Source: Clostridia bacterium
GTDB taxonomy: Bacteria; Aerophobota; Aerophobia; Aerophobales; AE-B3A
Assembly (NCBI GenBank): GCA_030610745.1
Contig: JAUWRC010000110.1
Coordinates: 1 to 5,271 of the forward strand
Length of the DNA stretch: 5,271 bases
Reading direction: 5' to 3'
Shown: positions 1 to 5,271 of the stretch, piece after piece
Position numbering within the stretch: the stretch's first letter is position 1
How the letters are laid out: the number at the start of each line of letters is the position of its first letter
Notes under the pieces: generated by a model
What the model was told of the DNA's origin: nothing
Databases searched by the model: none
The model's input: only the letters and a program-made list of their open reading frames with translations
Position numbers and translations under genes: made by a program

Positions 1-1233
1 AAATCCTGTAGCACTTTCTAGAAGTTCCAGTGCCTCTCTTAATTGAAAAGATAAACCTTCTAAGGCTGCCCGATAAATCTGTCCTCTTTGGGTAGTAAGG
101 GTAAGCCCCAAAAGAGTTCCCTTTAGATTAAATTTTTTCCCCGGTCCTGTTCCAGGAGAAAACTGGGGGATTAACCTTACCTTATTTTTCCCTGGTAAAA
201 ATTTTTCCCCTTCGCAGATCATTATCTCATAAATGTTCTCTTTGCCAGATAAATCCCCATAGAAGTATTTCCTCACCCATTCTAACACCCCAGAGGCAAT
301 CATTAAAACTTGAGGATTCCAGAGGCCAGGTAAGGCATCGCTTTCCACAATTAATCCCCCTTTAAATCCCTCTCGGGTAGGCTCGAATCCAAGAAGGCGC
401 AAAAGCAAAATTTCCCAGGTTCCCGAGTTTAAAATAGCCTGGCCAAAAGAGCCCCCTGCTCCAATGGCAGCAAACTGGGTGTCATGTCCTGCTGCCACTA
501 CCGGTGTTTCCTGAGGGATTTCTGTCTGCCTCGATGCCTTAAGAGTTATCTTCCCTACTACCTCCCCAGGCTCCTTCCAGGCAGGGAAAAGAGAAGAATC
601 AACCCCTATAATCTCAAGTATCTTTTCCCACCAGTCCCTTTTTTTAAGGTCCATAGCCATCATAGTAGAAGCGCTGGTGGGGTCTATGGTAAATTCATGG
701 CAAAGGCGATAGTTTATAATTCCAGGGAGCATAAGCCATCTGTAAGCCTTCTCTAGAACCTCGGGTTTATTCCTCTTTAGCCAGAGGATACGAAAAATTG
801 TATTAAAAGGAATAAACTGATAGCCTGTAGTTTGATAAACCTGCCAGGGAGAGATTATTTCTCCTAACTGGCTAATCAACTGCCTTCCTCGGGGACATTT
901 CCAGGAAATTACAGGATAAAGAAGATTTCCCTTTTTATCCACGGCAGCCCCATCAGCCCCAAAGGTCACCACCGTTACCGCTTTTATGTTTTTTCTTCCT
1001 ACTCTCGAGCAAACCCTTTTGCTTGCCTGACAAGTCTTTTCCCAGATTTCCTCTATATCCCATATCAGCCAATTCTCTTTGCCTTCCGCTTGGGAAATGG
1101 GCCTGTTAGGGAAACTTTTCTCATCTATTATCTGGCCCTTTTTATTTACCGCTGCTGCTCGAATGTTAGTAGCCCCACAATCCAGAACCATAACTAACTC
1201 TTGTTTGTTCATTGAGGCATTGTTTTTCAGCAT
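1..1233 (-). CDS. fucK: L-fuculokinase, FGGY carbohydrate kinase family (C-terminus cut by window edge)
   Basis: This enzyme phosphorylates L-fuculose with ATP to L-fuculose 1-phosphate, the second cytoplasmic step of L-fucose breakdown. The frame is open for 411 codons with no stop and runs off base 1; recalled E. coli FucK is about 470-480 residues, so roughly 65 are missing, including the C-terminal Gly-rich adenosine motif. Visible FGGY marks are the N-terminal nucleotide loop VLDCGATN (16-23), VTFGADGAAVDKKGNLLYP (89-107) followed by VISWKCPR (108-115), AGHDTQFA (248-255) with probable catalytic base Asp251, SGTWEI (270-275), ASGVLEWVRK (313-322) and RAALEGL (388-394). These segments match remembered E. 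coli FucK closely, which favours fuculokinase over rhamnulokinase or xylulokinase. The chosen ATG at 1233 lies 2 bases after the fucI stop, suggesting translational coupling. An in-frame ATG at 1212 (MNKQELVMVLDCG) fits the E. coli N-terminus better, but neither start has a clear Shine-Dalgarno. No frameshift was seen. Confidence 0.93.
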   Translation of the reverse strand, partial: MLKNNASMNKQELVMVLDCGATNIRAAAVNKKGQIIDEKSFPNRPISQAEGKENWLIWDIEEIWEKTCQASKRVCSRVGRKNIKAVTVVTFGADGAAVDKKGNLLYPVISWKCPRGRQLISQLGEIISPWQVYQTTGYQFIPFNTIFRILWLKRNKPEVLEKAYRWLMLPGIINYRLCHEFTIDPTSASTMMAMDLKKRDWWEKILEIIGVDSSLFPAWKEPGEVVGKITLKASRQTEIPQETPVVAAGHDTQFAAIGAGGSFGQAILNSGTWEILLLRLLGFEPTREGFKGGLIVESDALPGLWNPQVLMIASGVLEWVRKYFYGDLSGKENIYEIMICEGEKFLPGKNKVRLIPQFSPGTGPGKKFNLKGTLLGLTLTTQRGQIYRAALEGLSFQLREALELLESATGF

Positions 1234-1235
1234 AA

Positions 1236-2669
1236 CTATTTATTTCTTGCTTTCCCAAGTAATCTGTATTCAATATTCTTAAGTTTACAAAAGTGAATAA
1301 GCTCATCTACATACTCGCCATATACGCCATGAATGTGATTACATGGGTAATAGCTTAAGAAATCATCCATAGATGTATCAATTCGGACATATGCATGGGG
1401 CCACTCCTCTTGCACTTTCCTGGCAAGCTCTTCAGCTTTTTTTTCTGGAAGATCGACTATCTCCCCAGGGACAATACTCATAATATATTTATCCTTAACT
1501 CTTGCCAGCCTGGCCAGTGTTACTCTTCCTGGAGCTGCTATATGTCTGACAGCCGCACCTCCAGCAGGAAAGTAAAAATTTTCTGGATAGAGAATTACAT
1601 TTTTGAGGTTTTCCTCCGGCTCCATAGAAGCACCGGCAAAGTATGTTCCATGCTGGCCAGAATTACACAAATCAAGCAGGTTTTCTTTCTTAAAGTAATG
1701 CCTTACATCTGCAAAGAGAACAGGCTTTTGCGAGATGTGCTTGAATATCTCCATGGTCAGGGCGCCATCCATATCTGTCTCCGTTGCTGTAATAATAGGC
1801 TCTTTAGGCCCATCCCAATCATAAGGATCATTCAAAAATGCCTCTGCTATATCCATGGTAGCATAGTGAGCCGTCATTTCCGGCTGCCCTTTAAAACCGA
1901 CAAAATCAAGCTCATACTCATCTATTAACTCTCTTGCCGCATAATAAATAGCTATCTGTTTTTCAAGAATTTCCGGTGTTAGCTGTTTACCATCATAGCG
2001 GACTTCTTTAACCATTTTTTCCAGCCACTGGCGAGCTTTTTCTTTTCTTTCAGAAGGGACCTTTTCTGCTCGCATGACCAACTCATACTGATCGATCTGT
2101 TCCACATCTATGCCAAATTCCCTCATCCACTGGTCGCTATTTGCTACTGTGGTATACATACCCATTGGCCGGCCTCCAAACATACCGTATCTTTCGCCCT
2201 TTAATCTATTTATGGCACTTGCCGCTCGAATGAACTTCATAACTTTTGAGATGACCAGCCGGTCTTCTGGCTCTCCCCAGACTCTTTGGGGAATAATTCC
2301 CACCTGCTCCAGGGCACCGGCAGCGGCCAGGAAGGCAACCATTCCGGGATATTCTGGGTTTATCTGACCATAGGCAAGATATGGCCCTGGGGCATACAAA
2401 GAGGCAATCACGGTAAGATGAGGCCAGCACCAAATTGCATAATTGAATATTGTAACCTCAACCTCTGCCCTCATAAGTTCTTTGCCAGCTTTTTTTGCCA
2501 GCGATGGTTTCCATACTATATCAGATGCACTGATAACTTCTACTTCACCCGTATCCTCCAATGCCTTCTTCAATCTATCCTGAAATTTCTTGTTCATCCG
2601 GAGCAGTTCATTATGGACAAATTCCCTACCATCTGACAATGTGATGATTCCCACTTTCCTTTTTCTCAT
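1236..2669 (-). CDS. fucI: L-fucose isomerase family protein (short form, 477 aa)
   Basis: Probable Mn-dependent ketol isomerase converting L-fucose to L-fuculose (many family members also take D-arabinose), in the cytoplasm. It precedes fucK in the same orientation, as in the E. coli fuc operon. The C-terminal half aligns by eye with E. coli FucI: GFKGQ (258-262), DIAEAFLND with DWDG (273-287), ATETDMDGA (295-303) carrying metal ligand Glu297, LFADVRHYF (318-326) carrying Asp321, and NHIHGVYG (444-451), where His447 probably matches the third ligand. The N-terminal half, with AIWCWPH (78-84), PGMVAFLAAAGAL (108-120) and MFGGRPMGM (163-171), also fits the family fold. At 477 residues it is more than 100 shorter than the E. 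coli enzyme (591), so it belongs to a shorter branch of the fucose/arabinose isomerase family and another aldose substrate is possible. Start choice is secure: AGGAG lies 6 bases before the ATG at 2669. The kinase next door is the best support for fucose. Confidence 0.88.
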   Translation of the reverse strand: MRKRKVGIITLSDGREFVHNELLRMNKKFQDRLKKALEDTGEVEVISASDIVWKPSLAKKAGKELMRAEVEVTIFNYAIWCWPHLTVIASLYAPGPYLAYGQINPEYPGMVAFLAAAGALEQVGIIPQRVWGEPEDRLVISKVMKFIRAASAINRLKGERYGMFGGRPMGMYTTVANSDQWMREFGIDVEQIDQYELVMRAEKVPSERKEKARQWLEKMVKEVRYDGKQLTPEILEKQIAIYYAARELIDEYELDFVGFKGQPEMTAHYATMDIAEAFLNDPYDWDGPKEPIITATETDMDGALTMEIFKHISQKPVLFADVRHYFKKENLLDLCNSGQHGTYFAGASMEPEENLKNVILYPENFYFPAGGAAVRHIAAPGRVTLARLARVKDKYIMSIVPGEIVDLPEKKAEELARKVQEEWPHAYVRIDTSMDDFLSYYPCNHIHGVYGEYVDELIHFCKLKNIEYRLLGKARNK

Positions 2670-2675
2670 GTTCTT

Positions 2676-2680
2676 CTCCT
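2676..2680 (-). promoter_or_regulatory. Shine-Dalgarno of fucI
   Basis: AGGAG on the minus strand with a 6-base spacer to the ATG at 2669 fixes the fucI start. It sits immediately next to the arm of the palindromic repeat at 2682-2823, so folding of that repeat in the mRNA could affect access to it (inference). Confidence 0.8.
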
Positions 2681-2681
2681 A

Positions 2682-2823
2682 AACCTTTGTATAAGATACG
2701 CCTCGCTGATCGTGCCATAGATGGCATCGCTACATTAATAGCTGATGGCTCATAGTTGATAGCAAAACCATGAATCATGAGCTATGAGCTAAATGGCACC
2801 ACTACTACGCTCAGCAAAGGGTT
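2682..2823. repeat. Imperfect nested palindromic intergenic repeat
   Basis: The interval folds on itself around a centre near 2765. Paired pieces, outer to inner, are AACCTTTG (2682-2689) with CAAAGGGTT (2815-2823, one bulge), GCTGA (2705-2709) with TCAGC (2811-2815), GTGCCAT (2712-2718) with ATGGCAC (2793-2799), and GCTCATAG (2748-2755) with CTATGAGC (2782-2789). A small separate hairpin, GCCAT-AG-ATGGC, lies at 2715-2726. The inner part, built of variations on GCTCATAG/GCTGATGG, resembles a dispersed intergenic repeat type common in candidate-phylum genomes. It fills the gap between the corrinoid-gene remnant and fucI and contains no convincing ORF. The outer arms are interrupted, so the element boundary is approximate. 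Confidence 0.65.
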
Positions 2824-2849
2824 CAAAACGGATGTCAGTCTTAAACTCC

Positions 2850-3037
2850 TTATGAATTTTCTAAAAGCTTTTTTGCTTCAGCGACGGCAGAAGCAGCATC
2901 TGGAGCATAGCCATCAGTCCTTCATTTAAAATCTTCTCTACTTCCACGCCCTCATCAAGAGCCTTTTCAACTAGCTCTTTAACCTGGGGAGCTTTCCCGT
3001 TAATGACATCATCAGCGAGCTCTTTTATATCTACCAT
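2850..3037 (-). pseudogene. Corrinoid (B12-binding) methyltransferase protein remnant, internal deletion with out-of-frame join
   Basis: Intact relatives (MtbC/MttC-type corrinoid proteins, about 210 residues) carry a methyl group on a cobamide between a substrate methyltransferase and a downstream methyl acceptor. Here only the two ends remain. From the ATG at 3037 the first 41 codons read as the N-terminal helical cap (MVDIKELADDVINGKAPQ, then VKELVEKALDEG, then EKILNEGL). Directly afterwards, in the next frame (2915 to stop 2850), comes the usual C-terminal tail: DGYAPDAASAVAEAKKLLEN. The cobalamin-binding DxHxxG motif and the whole Rossmann domain are gone, about 140-150 residues by comparison. 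The N-terminal frame continues with unrelated residues to a TAG at 2861, giving a 58-residue product. A strong AAGGAGG (3043-3049), 5 bases from the ATG, and an upstream promoter remain, so the fragment may still be translated, but it cannot bind B12. Family assignment is from recalled consensus; exact subtype unknown. Confidence 0.85.
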
Positions 3038-3042
3038 TCTTT

Positions 3043-3049
3043 CCTCCTT
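3043..3049 (-). promoter_or_regulatory. Strong Shine-Dalgarno of the corrinoid-protein remnant
   Basis: AAGGAGG on the minus strand with a 5-base spacer to the ATG at 3037. It is near-consensus and decides the start of the broken gene; its preservation suggests the gene was lost recently or that the leader is still used. Confidence 0.8.
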
Positions 3050-3069
3050 CTTTTATCCATTTCTAATAG

Positions 3070-3125
3070 TTAGTATATCGTTCTACCATATTATATTATG
3101 GTATATCAATTTTGAAATTTGTCAA
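3070..3125 (-). promoter_or_regulatory. Leftward promoter with conserved 31-base element (corrinoid remnant, possibly fucIK)
   Basis: On the minus strand TTGACA (3125-3120) is a perfect -35 box. The -10 is less certain: CATAAT (3100-3095) gives a 19-base spacer, while TATAAT (3095-3090) is perfect but 24 bases away. Bases 3070-3100 form an element matching the inverse of 3381-3411 at 27 of 31 positions. A second palindrome, TACCATA and TATGGTA around a 6-base centre, covers 3083-3102 and overlaps the -10 region. It is the only clear promoter upstream of the leftward genes, so fucI and fucK may be read from it through the remnant; a nearer weak promoter cannot be excluded. Confidence 0.6.
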
Positions 3126-3137
3126 CTACCAACACGA

Positions 3138-3318
3138 CATGCCTGAGAGCTCTGAAAAACTCCATTTGGAAACAAAATTACCCTAATGTCATTGCGAAGG
3201 ACGAAGTCCTGAAGCAATCTTAAAACCAGACTCAGAGTAAGTTCCACAATTTTAAGAGGAGATTGCTTCGCTGCGCTCGCAATGACAAAAATGGAATTAT
3301 TCAGAGGTCTCATGCCTG
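3138..3318. mobile_element. MITE-like non-autonomous element with 8-base target duplication and 22-base terminal inverted repeats
   Basis: CATGCCTG stands at both 3138-3145 and 3311-3318, fitting a target-site duplication. Just inside are terminal inverted repeats at 3146-3167 and 3289-3310, identical at 19 of 22 positions (consensus start AGASCTCTGAA). The body is 165 bases and codes for nothing. Inside it is the widely dispersed GTCATTGCGA palindrome: GTCATTGCGA (3188-3197) pairs with TCGCAATGAC (3277-3286), and GAAGCAATCT (3211-3220) pairs with AGATTGCTTC (3260-3269). A leftward reading frame across it contains VIASAAKQS, a well-known false translation of this repeat type. The element lies between the two divergent promoters, 13 bases upstream of the leftward -35 and 41 bases upstream of the rightward one. 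No transposase is in the window; mobilisation in trans is inferred. Confidence 0.75.
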
Positions 3319-3358
3319 ACTAATTCAAAGAGAGAGCTCCGGCCTTGATTTCGGCCGA

Positions 3359-3411
3359 TTGACAGCATTTTAAATTTATGTACAATATAATATCGTAAAA
3401 CGATATACTAA
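3359..3411 (+). promoter_or_regulatory. Rightward promoter with palindromic operator
   Basis: TTGACA (3359-3364), a 16-base spacer and TACAAT (3381-3386) make a good sigma-70-type promoter; a perfect TATAAT follows at 3386-3391 but is spaced 21. Downstream and overlapping lies a perfect inverted repeat, ATATCGT-AAA-ACGATAT (3390-3406), placed where a repressor would block transcription. The 31 bases 3381-3411 recur in inverted orientation at 3070-3100. Just upstream, CGGCC (3340-3344) and GGCCG (3353-3357) form a GC-rich hairpin ending in the palindrome TCGGCCGA next to the -35. It probably drives the two epimerase genes. Confidence 0.65.
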
Positions 3412-3453
3412 TGTTGAGAGTAATAAAATAAGAAGAACAAGAGATTGTTTACA

Positions 3454-3498
3454 GAGGAGTAAATAAGGATAATGACAGAAAGGAACGTACTTCACTGA
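3454..3498 (+). other. Ribosome binding site plus 8-codon mini-ORF (leader peptide or truncated gene start)
   Basis: GAGGAG (3454-3459) lies 12 bases before an ATG at 3472 that opens MTERNVLH and stops at TGA (3496-3498). This is the best ribosome binding site between the rightward promoter and the epimerase genes, which have weak ones. It could be a leader peptide, or the start of a former gene cut off by the repeat that begins near 3518. The peptide is too short to identify, and chance is a real alternative. Confidence 0.35.
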
Positions 3499-3517
3499 AT
3501 ATTTATGTTTTTTGAAT

Positions 3518-3570
3518 AACGAGATACGAGCGACGAACAACGAGATATGCCGAGCGCAGCGAGGCTTATC
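3518..3570. repeat. GAGATACGAG-type low-complexity intergenic repeat
   Basis: AACGAGATA occurs at 3518-3526 and 3539-3547 (21-base period) with ACGAGCGACGAAC-like filler, followed by GCCGAGCGCAGCGAGGC (3549-3565). The sequence CGAGCGCAGCG (3551-3561) is the inverse of CGCTGCGCTCG (3269-3279) in the MITE-like element. Such runs are typical of dispersed repeats around genes in repeat-rich anaerobe genomes. The repeat ends about 17 bases before the first epimerase start and separates that gene from the leader region. Confidence 0.5.
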
Positions 3571-3586
3571 GGTTCTATGAAAGAAT

Positions 3587-4411
3587 ATGGAAAATGAATC
3601 TATGATTATGGGGATGACGATAAAAGGAGATGATCCGCTAGCCTCGCTGGAGAAAGTGAACTCTCTAAATATTTCCACCTGTCAGATGTATGTTCCTCCA
3701 GAAGAATGGTGGTCTAAAGGCCGTTTAGAGCTAATAAAAAAAACGATGCAGGAAAAAGGAGTAAGGATAACTGCGCTGCTCTGCCATTTTGAGGGTGAAA
3801 GTTATGAGGATATTGGAGCAATTAAGCGAACAGTAGGCTTACTTAATCAGGCAACACGGGAAAAGAGAGTGAGAAAAATCCTTTCTTCTTCCGAGGTTGC
3901 CAGAAATTTGGGAGTTAAAGTTTTGCAGGCCCACATAGGATTTATTCCCGAAGATAGAAGCGATCTGGATTATAAAGGATTGGTTAAGGCGGTGCAAAGA
4001 ATAGCAGATTATTGTAAGAAAAACGGTCAGTCTTTTGCCTTGGAAACAGGACAGGAAAAAGCTCGGACTCTAGCTATGTTCATTGAAGATGTTAACAGGT
4101 CAACTCTGGGGGTGAATTTTGATCCGGCCAATATGCTCCTCTATGATGCAGAAGATCCTATAGGGGCTCTGGATATACTGGGGAAATATATTATAGGAGT
4201 TCATTGCAAGGATGGAAAGAGACCGGCAAAAAGAGGAGAACTGGGCAAGGAGTATCCTTTAGGAGAAGGAGATGTGGACATAAGGCGTTTCATAGATAAA
4301 TTAAAAGAAATAGGTTATACTGGACCTCTAACTATAGAAAGAGAAATAGCTGGAGAGAGGCAGATAAAGGATATTCTGAAAGCAAAAAAGCTTTTAGAGA
4401 AGTTGAGATAA
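3587..4411 (+). CDS. TIM-barrel sugar phosphate isomerase/epimerase (xylose isomerase-like superfamily)
   Basis: A 274-residue cytoplasmic protein of the AP endonuclease 2/xylose isomerase-like barrel family, whose members epimerise or isomerise sugars with a divalent metal. The four expected metal ligands can be read at barrel strand ends: Glu153 in ALETGQE (151-157), Asp179 in VNFDPANML (176-184), His206 in GVHCKDG (204-210) and Glu251 in LTIEREIAG (248-256). LQAHIG (113-118) adds a conserved His116, and YPLGEGDVD (223-231) is the usual loop before the last helices. The exact substrate cannot be told; endonuclease IV is unlikely, since its extra zinc-ligand pattern is not seen. Start is uncertain: in-frame ATGs lie at 3587, 3602, 3608 and 3614, all with weak Shine-Dalgarno, and conserved barrel sequence begins at MGMTI (8-12). 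The next gene follows after 6 bases, so the two form an operon, divergent from fucIK. Confidence 0.85.
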   Translation: MENESMIMGMTIKGDDPLASLEKVNSLNISTCQMYVPPEEWWSKGRLELIKKTMQEKGVRITALLCHFEGESYEDIGAIKRTVGLLNQATREKRVRKILSSSEVARNLGVKVLQAHIGFIPEDRSDLDYKGLVKAVQRIADYCKKNGQSFALETGQEKARTLAMFIEDVNRSTLGVNFDPANMLLYDAEDPIGALDILGKYIIGVHCKDGKRPAKRGELGKEYPLGEGDVDIRRFIDKLKEIGYTGPLTIEREIAGERQIKDILKAKKLLEKLR

Positions 4412-4417
4412 ACTACT

Positions 4418-5271
4418 ATGAAAAAGAGCATAAATTATTGGTCTTTTCCGGAAAAGCTAGCCAATGGCTCTAAAATGAGCCTGAAAGATTGTATGGAACA
4501 AGCTAAGAAAGCAGGCTTTGAGGCGATAGAGCTGGTTGTAGCGGAAAAGGGAGAGCTGAACCTTGACTCTACCAGGAAAGATATAGGAAAAATAGTTCAA
4601 ACAGCCAAGGAGGTAGGAATCGAATTAAGCAGCTTGGCTACAGGTTTATTCTGGGATTATTCCCTCAGTAGCTCTAGCGATAAAGTGAGAGCTAAAGCGA
4701 GGGGAATCGTTAAGAAAATGTTAGAGCTAGCCTCTTATTTAGGGGTTGATACTATCCTGGTGATTCCCGGAGCCGTAGATGTTCTTTTTAAACCAGAGAC
4801 TGAAGTTGTTCCTTATGATATTGTCTACAAGCGCTCTCTTGAGTCCTTACAAGAGTGTGTTCCTATAGCCGAAAGATATAAGGTCAATATCGGCATGGAA
4901 AATGTCTGGAATAAGTTTTTACTTTCTCCTTTAGAGATGAGAGACTTTATTGACAGGGTAGGGTCCGAATATTTAGGTGCCTATTTTGATGTAGGCAATA
5001 CCCTTCTCACTGGTTATCCTGAGCACTGGATCAGGATCCTGGGGAAAAGGATAAAGAAGGTGCATATTAAGGATTTTAAGGTATCCATAGGAAATGTTAA
5101 TGGCTTTTGTGACCTTTTAGAAGGGGACGTAGATTGGGCTGAGGTAATGAAAGCTTTAAGGCAGGTAGGCTATGATGATTATATCACTGCCGAGATGGTG
5201 CCTGCTTATTCTGATCATCCCCAGGCCCTGCTTTATAATACCTCCAGGAGCATGGATTTTATTCTGGGTAG
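4418..5271 (+). CDS. TIM-barrel sugar phosphate isomerase/epimerase, 3'-truncated by window edge
   Basis: The frame is open for 284 codons plus two bases at the right edge; relatives are about 285-295 residues, so only a few are likely missing. It begins MKKSINYWSF and contains SSLATGLFW (71-79), LASYLGVDTILVIPGAVD (104-121), GMENVWNKFLLSPLEMRDFI (159-178), AYFDVGNTLLTGYP (188-201), KKVHIKDF (213-220), LLEGDVDW (233-240) and TAEM (257-260). Metal ligands by family pattern are Glu161, Asp191, His216 and Glu259. It belongs to the same superfamily as the upstream protein but is clearly a different branch, nearer to the D-tagatose/L-ribulose-5-phosphate 3-epimerase type. Substrate is not determinable from sequence. 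It starts 6 bases after the previous stop with a weak ribosome binding site, which suggests coupled translation. With fucIK opposite, a role in deoxy-hexose or pentose catabolism is a reasonable inference. Confidence 0.88.
   Translation, partial: MKKSINYWSFPEKLANGSKMSLKDCMEQAKKAGFEAIELVVAEKGELNLDSTRKDIGKIVQTAKEVGIELSSLATGLFWDYSLSSSSDKVRAKARGIVKKMLELASYLGVDTILVIPGAVDVLFKPETEVVPYDIVYKRSLESLQECVPIAERYKVNIGMENVWNKFLLSPLEMRDFIDRVGSEYLGAYFDVGNTLLTGYPEHWIRILGKRIKKVHIKDFKVSIGNVNGFCDLLEGDVDWAEVMKALRQVGYDDYITAEMVPAYSDHPQALLYNTSRSMDFILG

Noticed and set aside
484..756. Rightward reading frame over fucK
   Set aside because: It lies antisense to a clearly coding kinase frame, has a Cys/Arg/Pro-rich shadow composition and no recognisable domain.
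1395..1928. A 177-codon rightward reading frame over fucI
   Set aside because: Antisense to fucI, no domain, composition typical of an opposite-strand shadow.
2682..2823. Rho-independent terminator for the corrinoid gene
   Set aside because: No stable GC-rich stem followed by a T-run is visible on the minus strand; the stems are long, interrupted and AT-rich.
2824..2852. A further gene start after the corrinoid tail (AAGGAG just after its stop on the minus strand)
   Set aside because: No ATG, GTG or TTG follows at usable spacing; the short open stretch ends inside the palindromic repeat. It may be a remnant of a lost downstream gene, but this cannot be supported.
3122..3313. A 63-codon leftward reading frame covering the MITE-like element
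   Set aside because: It contains VIASAAKQS, the familiar false translation of the GTCATTGCGA repeat, and has no ribosome binding site; it is the repeat read as protein.
3518..3570. Possible CRISPR array
   Set aside because: Only two copies of a 9-base unit at a 21-base period, without unique spacers of CRISPR length.
3376..3678. Leftward 100-codon frame over the rightward promoter and epimerase start
   Set aside because: It overlaps the promoter element and the coding start of the epimerase, and reads as low-information hydrophobic sequence without a ribosome binding site.

Overview
The window reads as an AT-rich bacterial chromosome segment of a sugar-fermenting lineage. Arginine is written mostly AGA/AGG and the Shine-Dalgarno sequences upstream of fucI and of the corrinoid-protein remnant are strong. 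The intergenic space holds several families of dispersed palindromic repeats, including the well-known GTCATTGCGA type. Together with sugar epimerases and a decayed methyltransferase corrinoid protein, this resembles anaerobic candidate-phylum genomes (Aerophobota, Omnitrophota or Atribacterota style) or deep Firmicutes. The lineage is inference only; no rRNA or marker gene is present.

Layout. Bases 1-1233 (minus) are most of an L-fuculokinase gene, fucK, running off the left edge. Bases 1236-2669 (minus) are fucI, a short-form L-fucose isomerase, ending 2 bases before fucK starts. Bases 2682-2823 form an imperfect nested palindrome between fucI and the wreck of a corrinoid-protein gene at 2850-3037 (minus). 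That gene keeps its ribosome binding site, N-terminal helices and C-terminal tail, but the centre is deleted and the two ends are joined out of frame. Bases 3070-3411 are a divergent control region in which each side carries a TTGACA box and a copy of the same 31-base element. A MITE-like element (3146-3310, 8-base target duplication) has inserted between the two promoters. To the right, the rightward promoter is followed by an 8-codon mini-ORF and a GAGATACGAG-type repeat. Then come two adjacent TIM-barrel sugar isomerase/epimerase genes: 3587-4411 and 4418 to the right edge.

Working together. FucI turns L-fucose (or D-arabinose) into the ketose and FucK phosphorylates it. The two divergent TIM-barrel proteins look like sugar or sugar-phosphate epimerases/isomerases that could feed or branch from the same pathway. 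Because both promoters carry the same element, one regulator may control both arms. The aldolase, mutarotase and transporter expected for a complete fucose pathway are not in the window.
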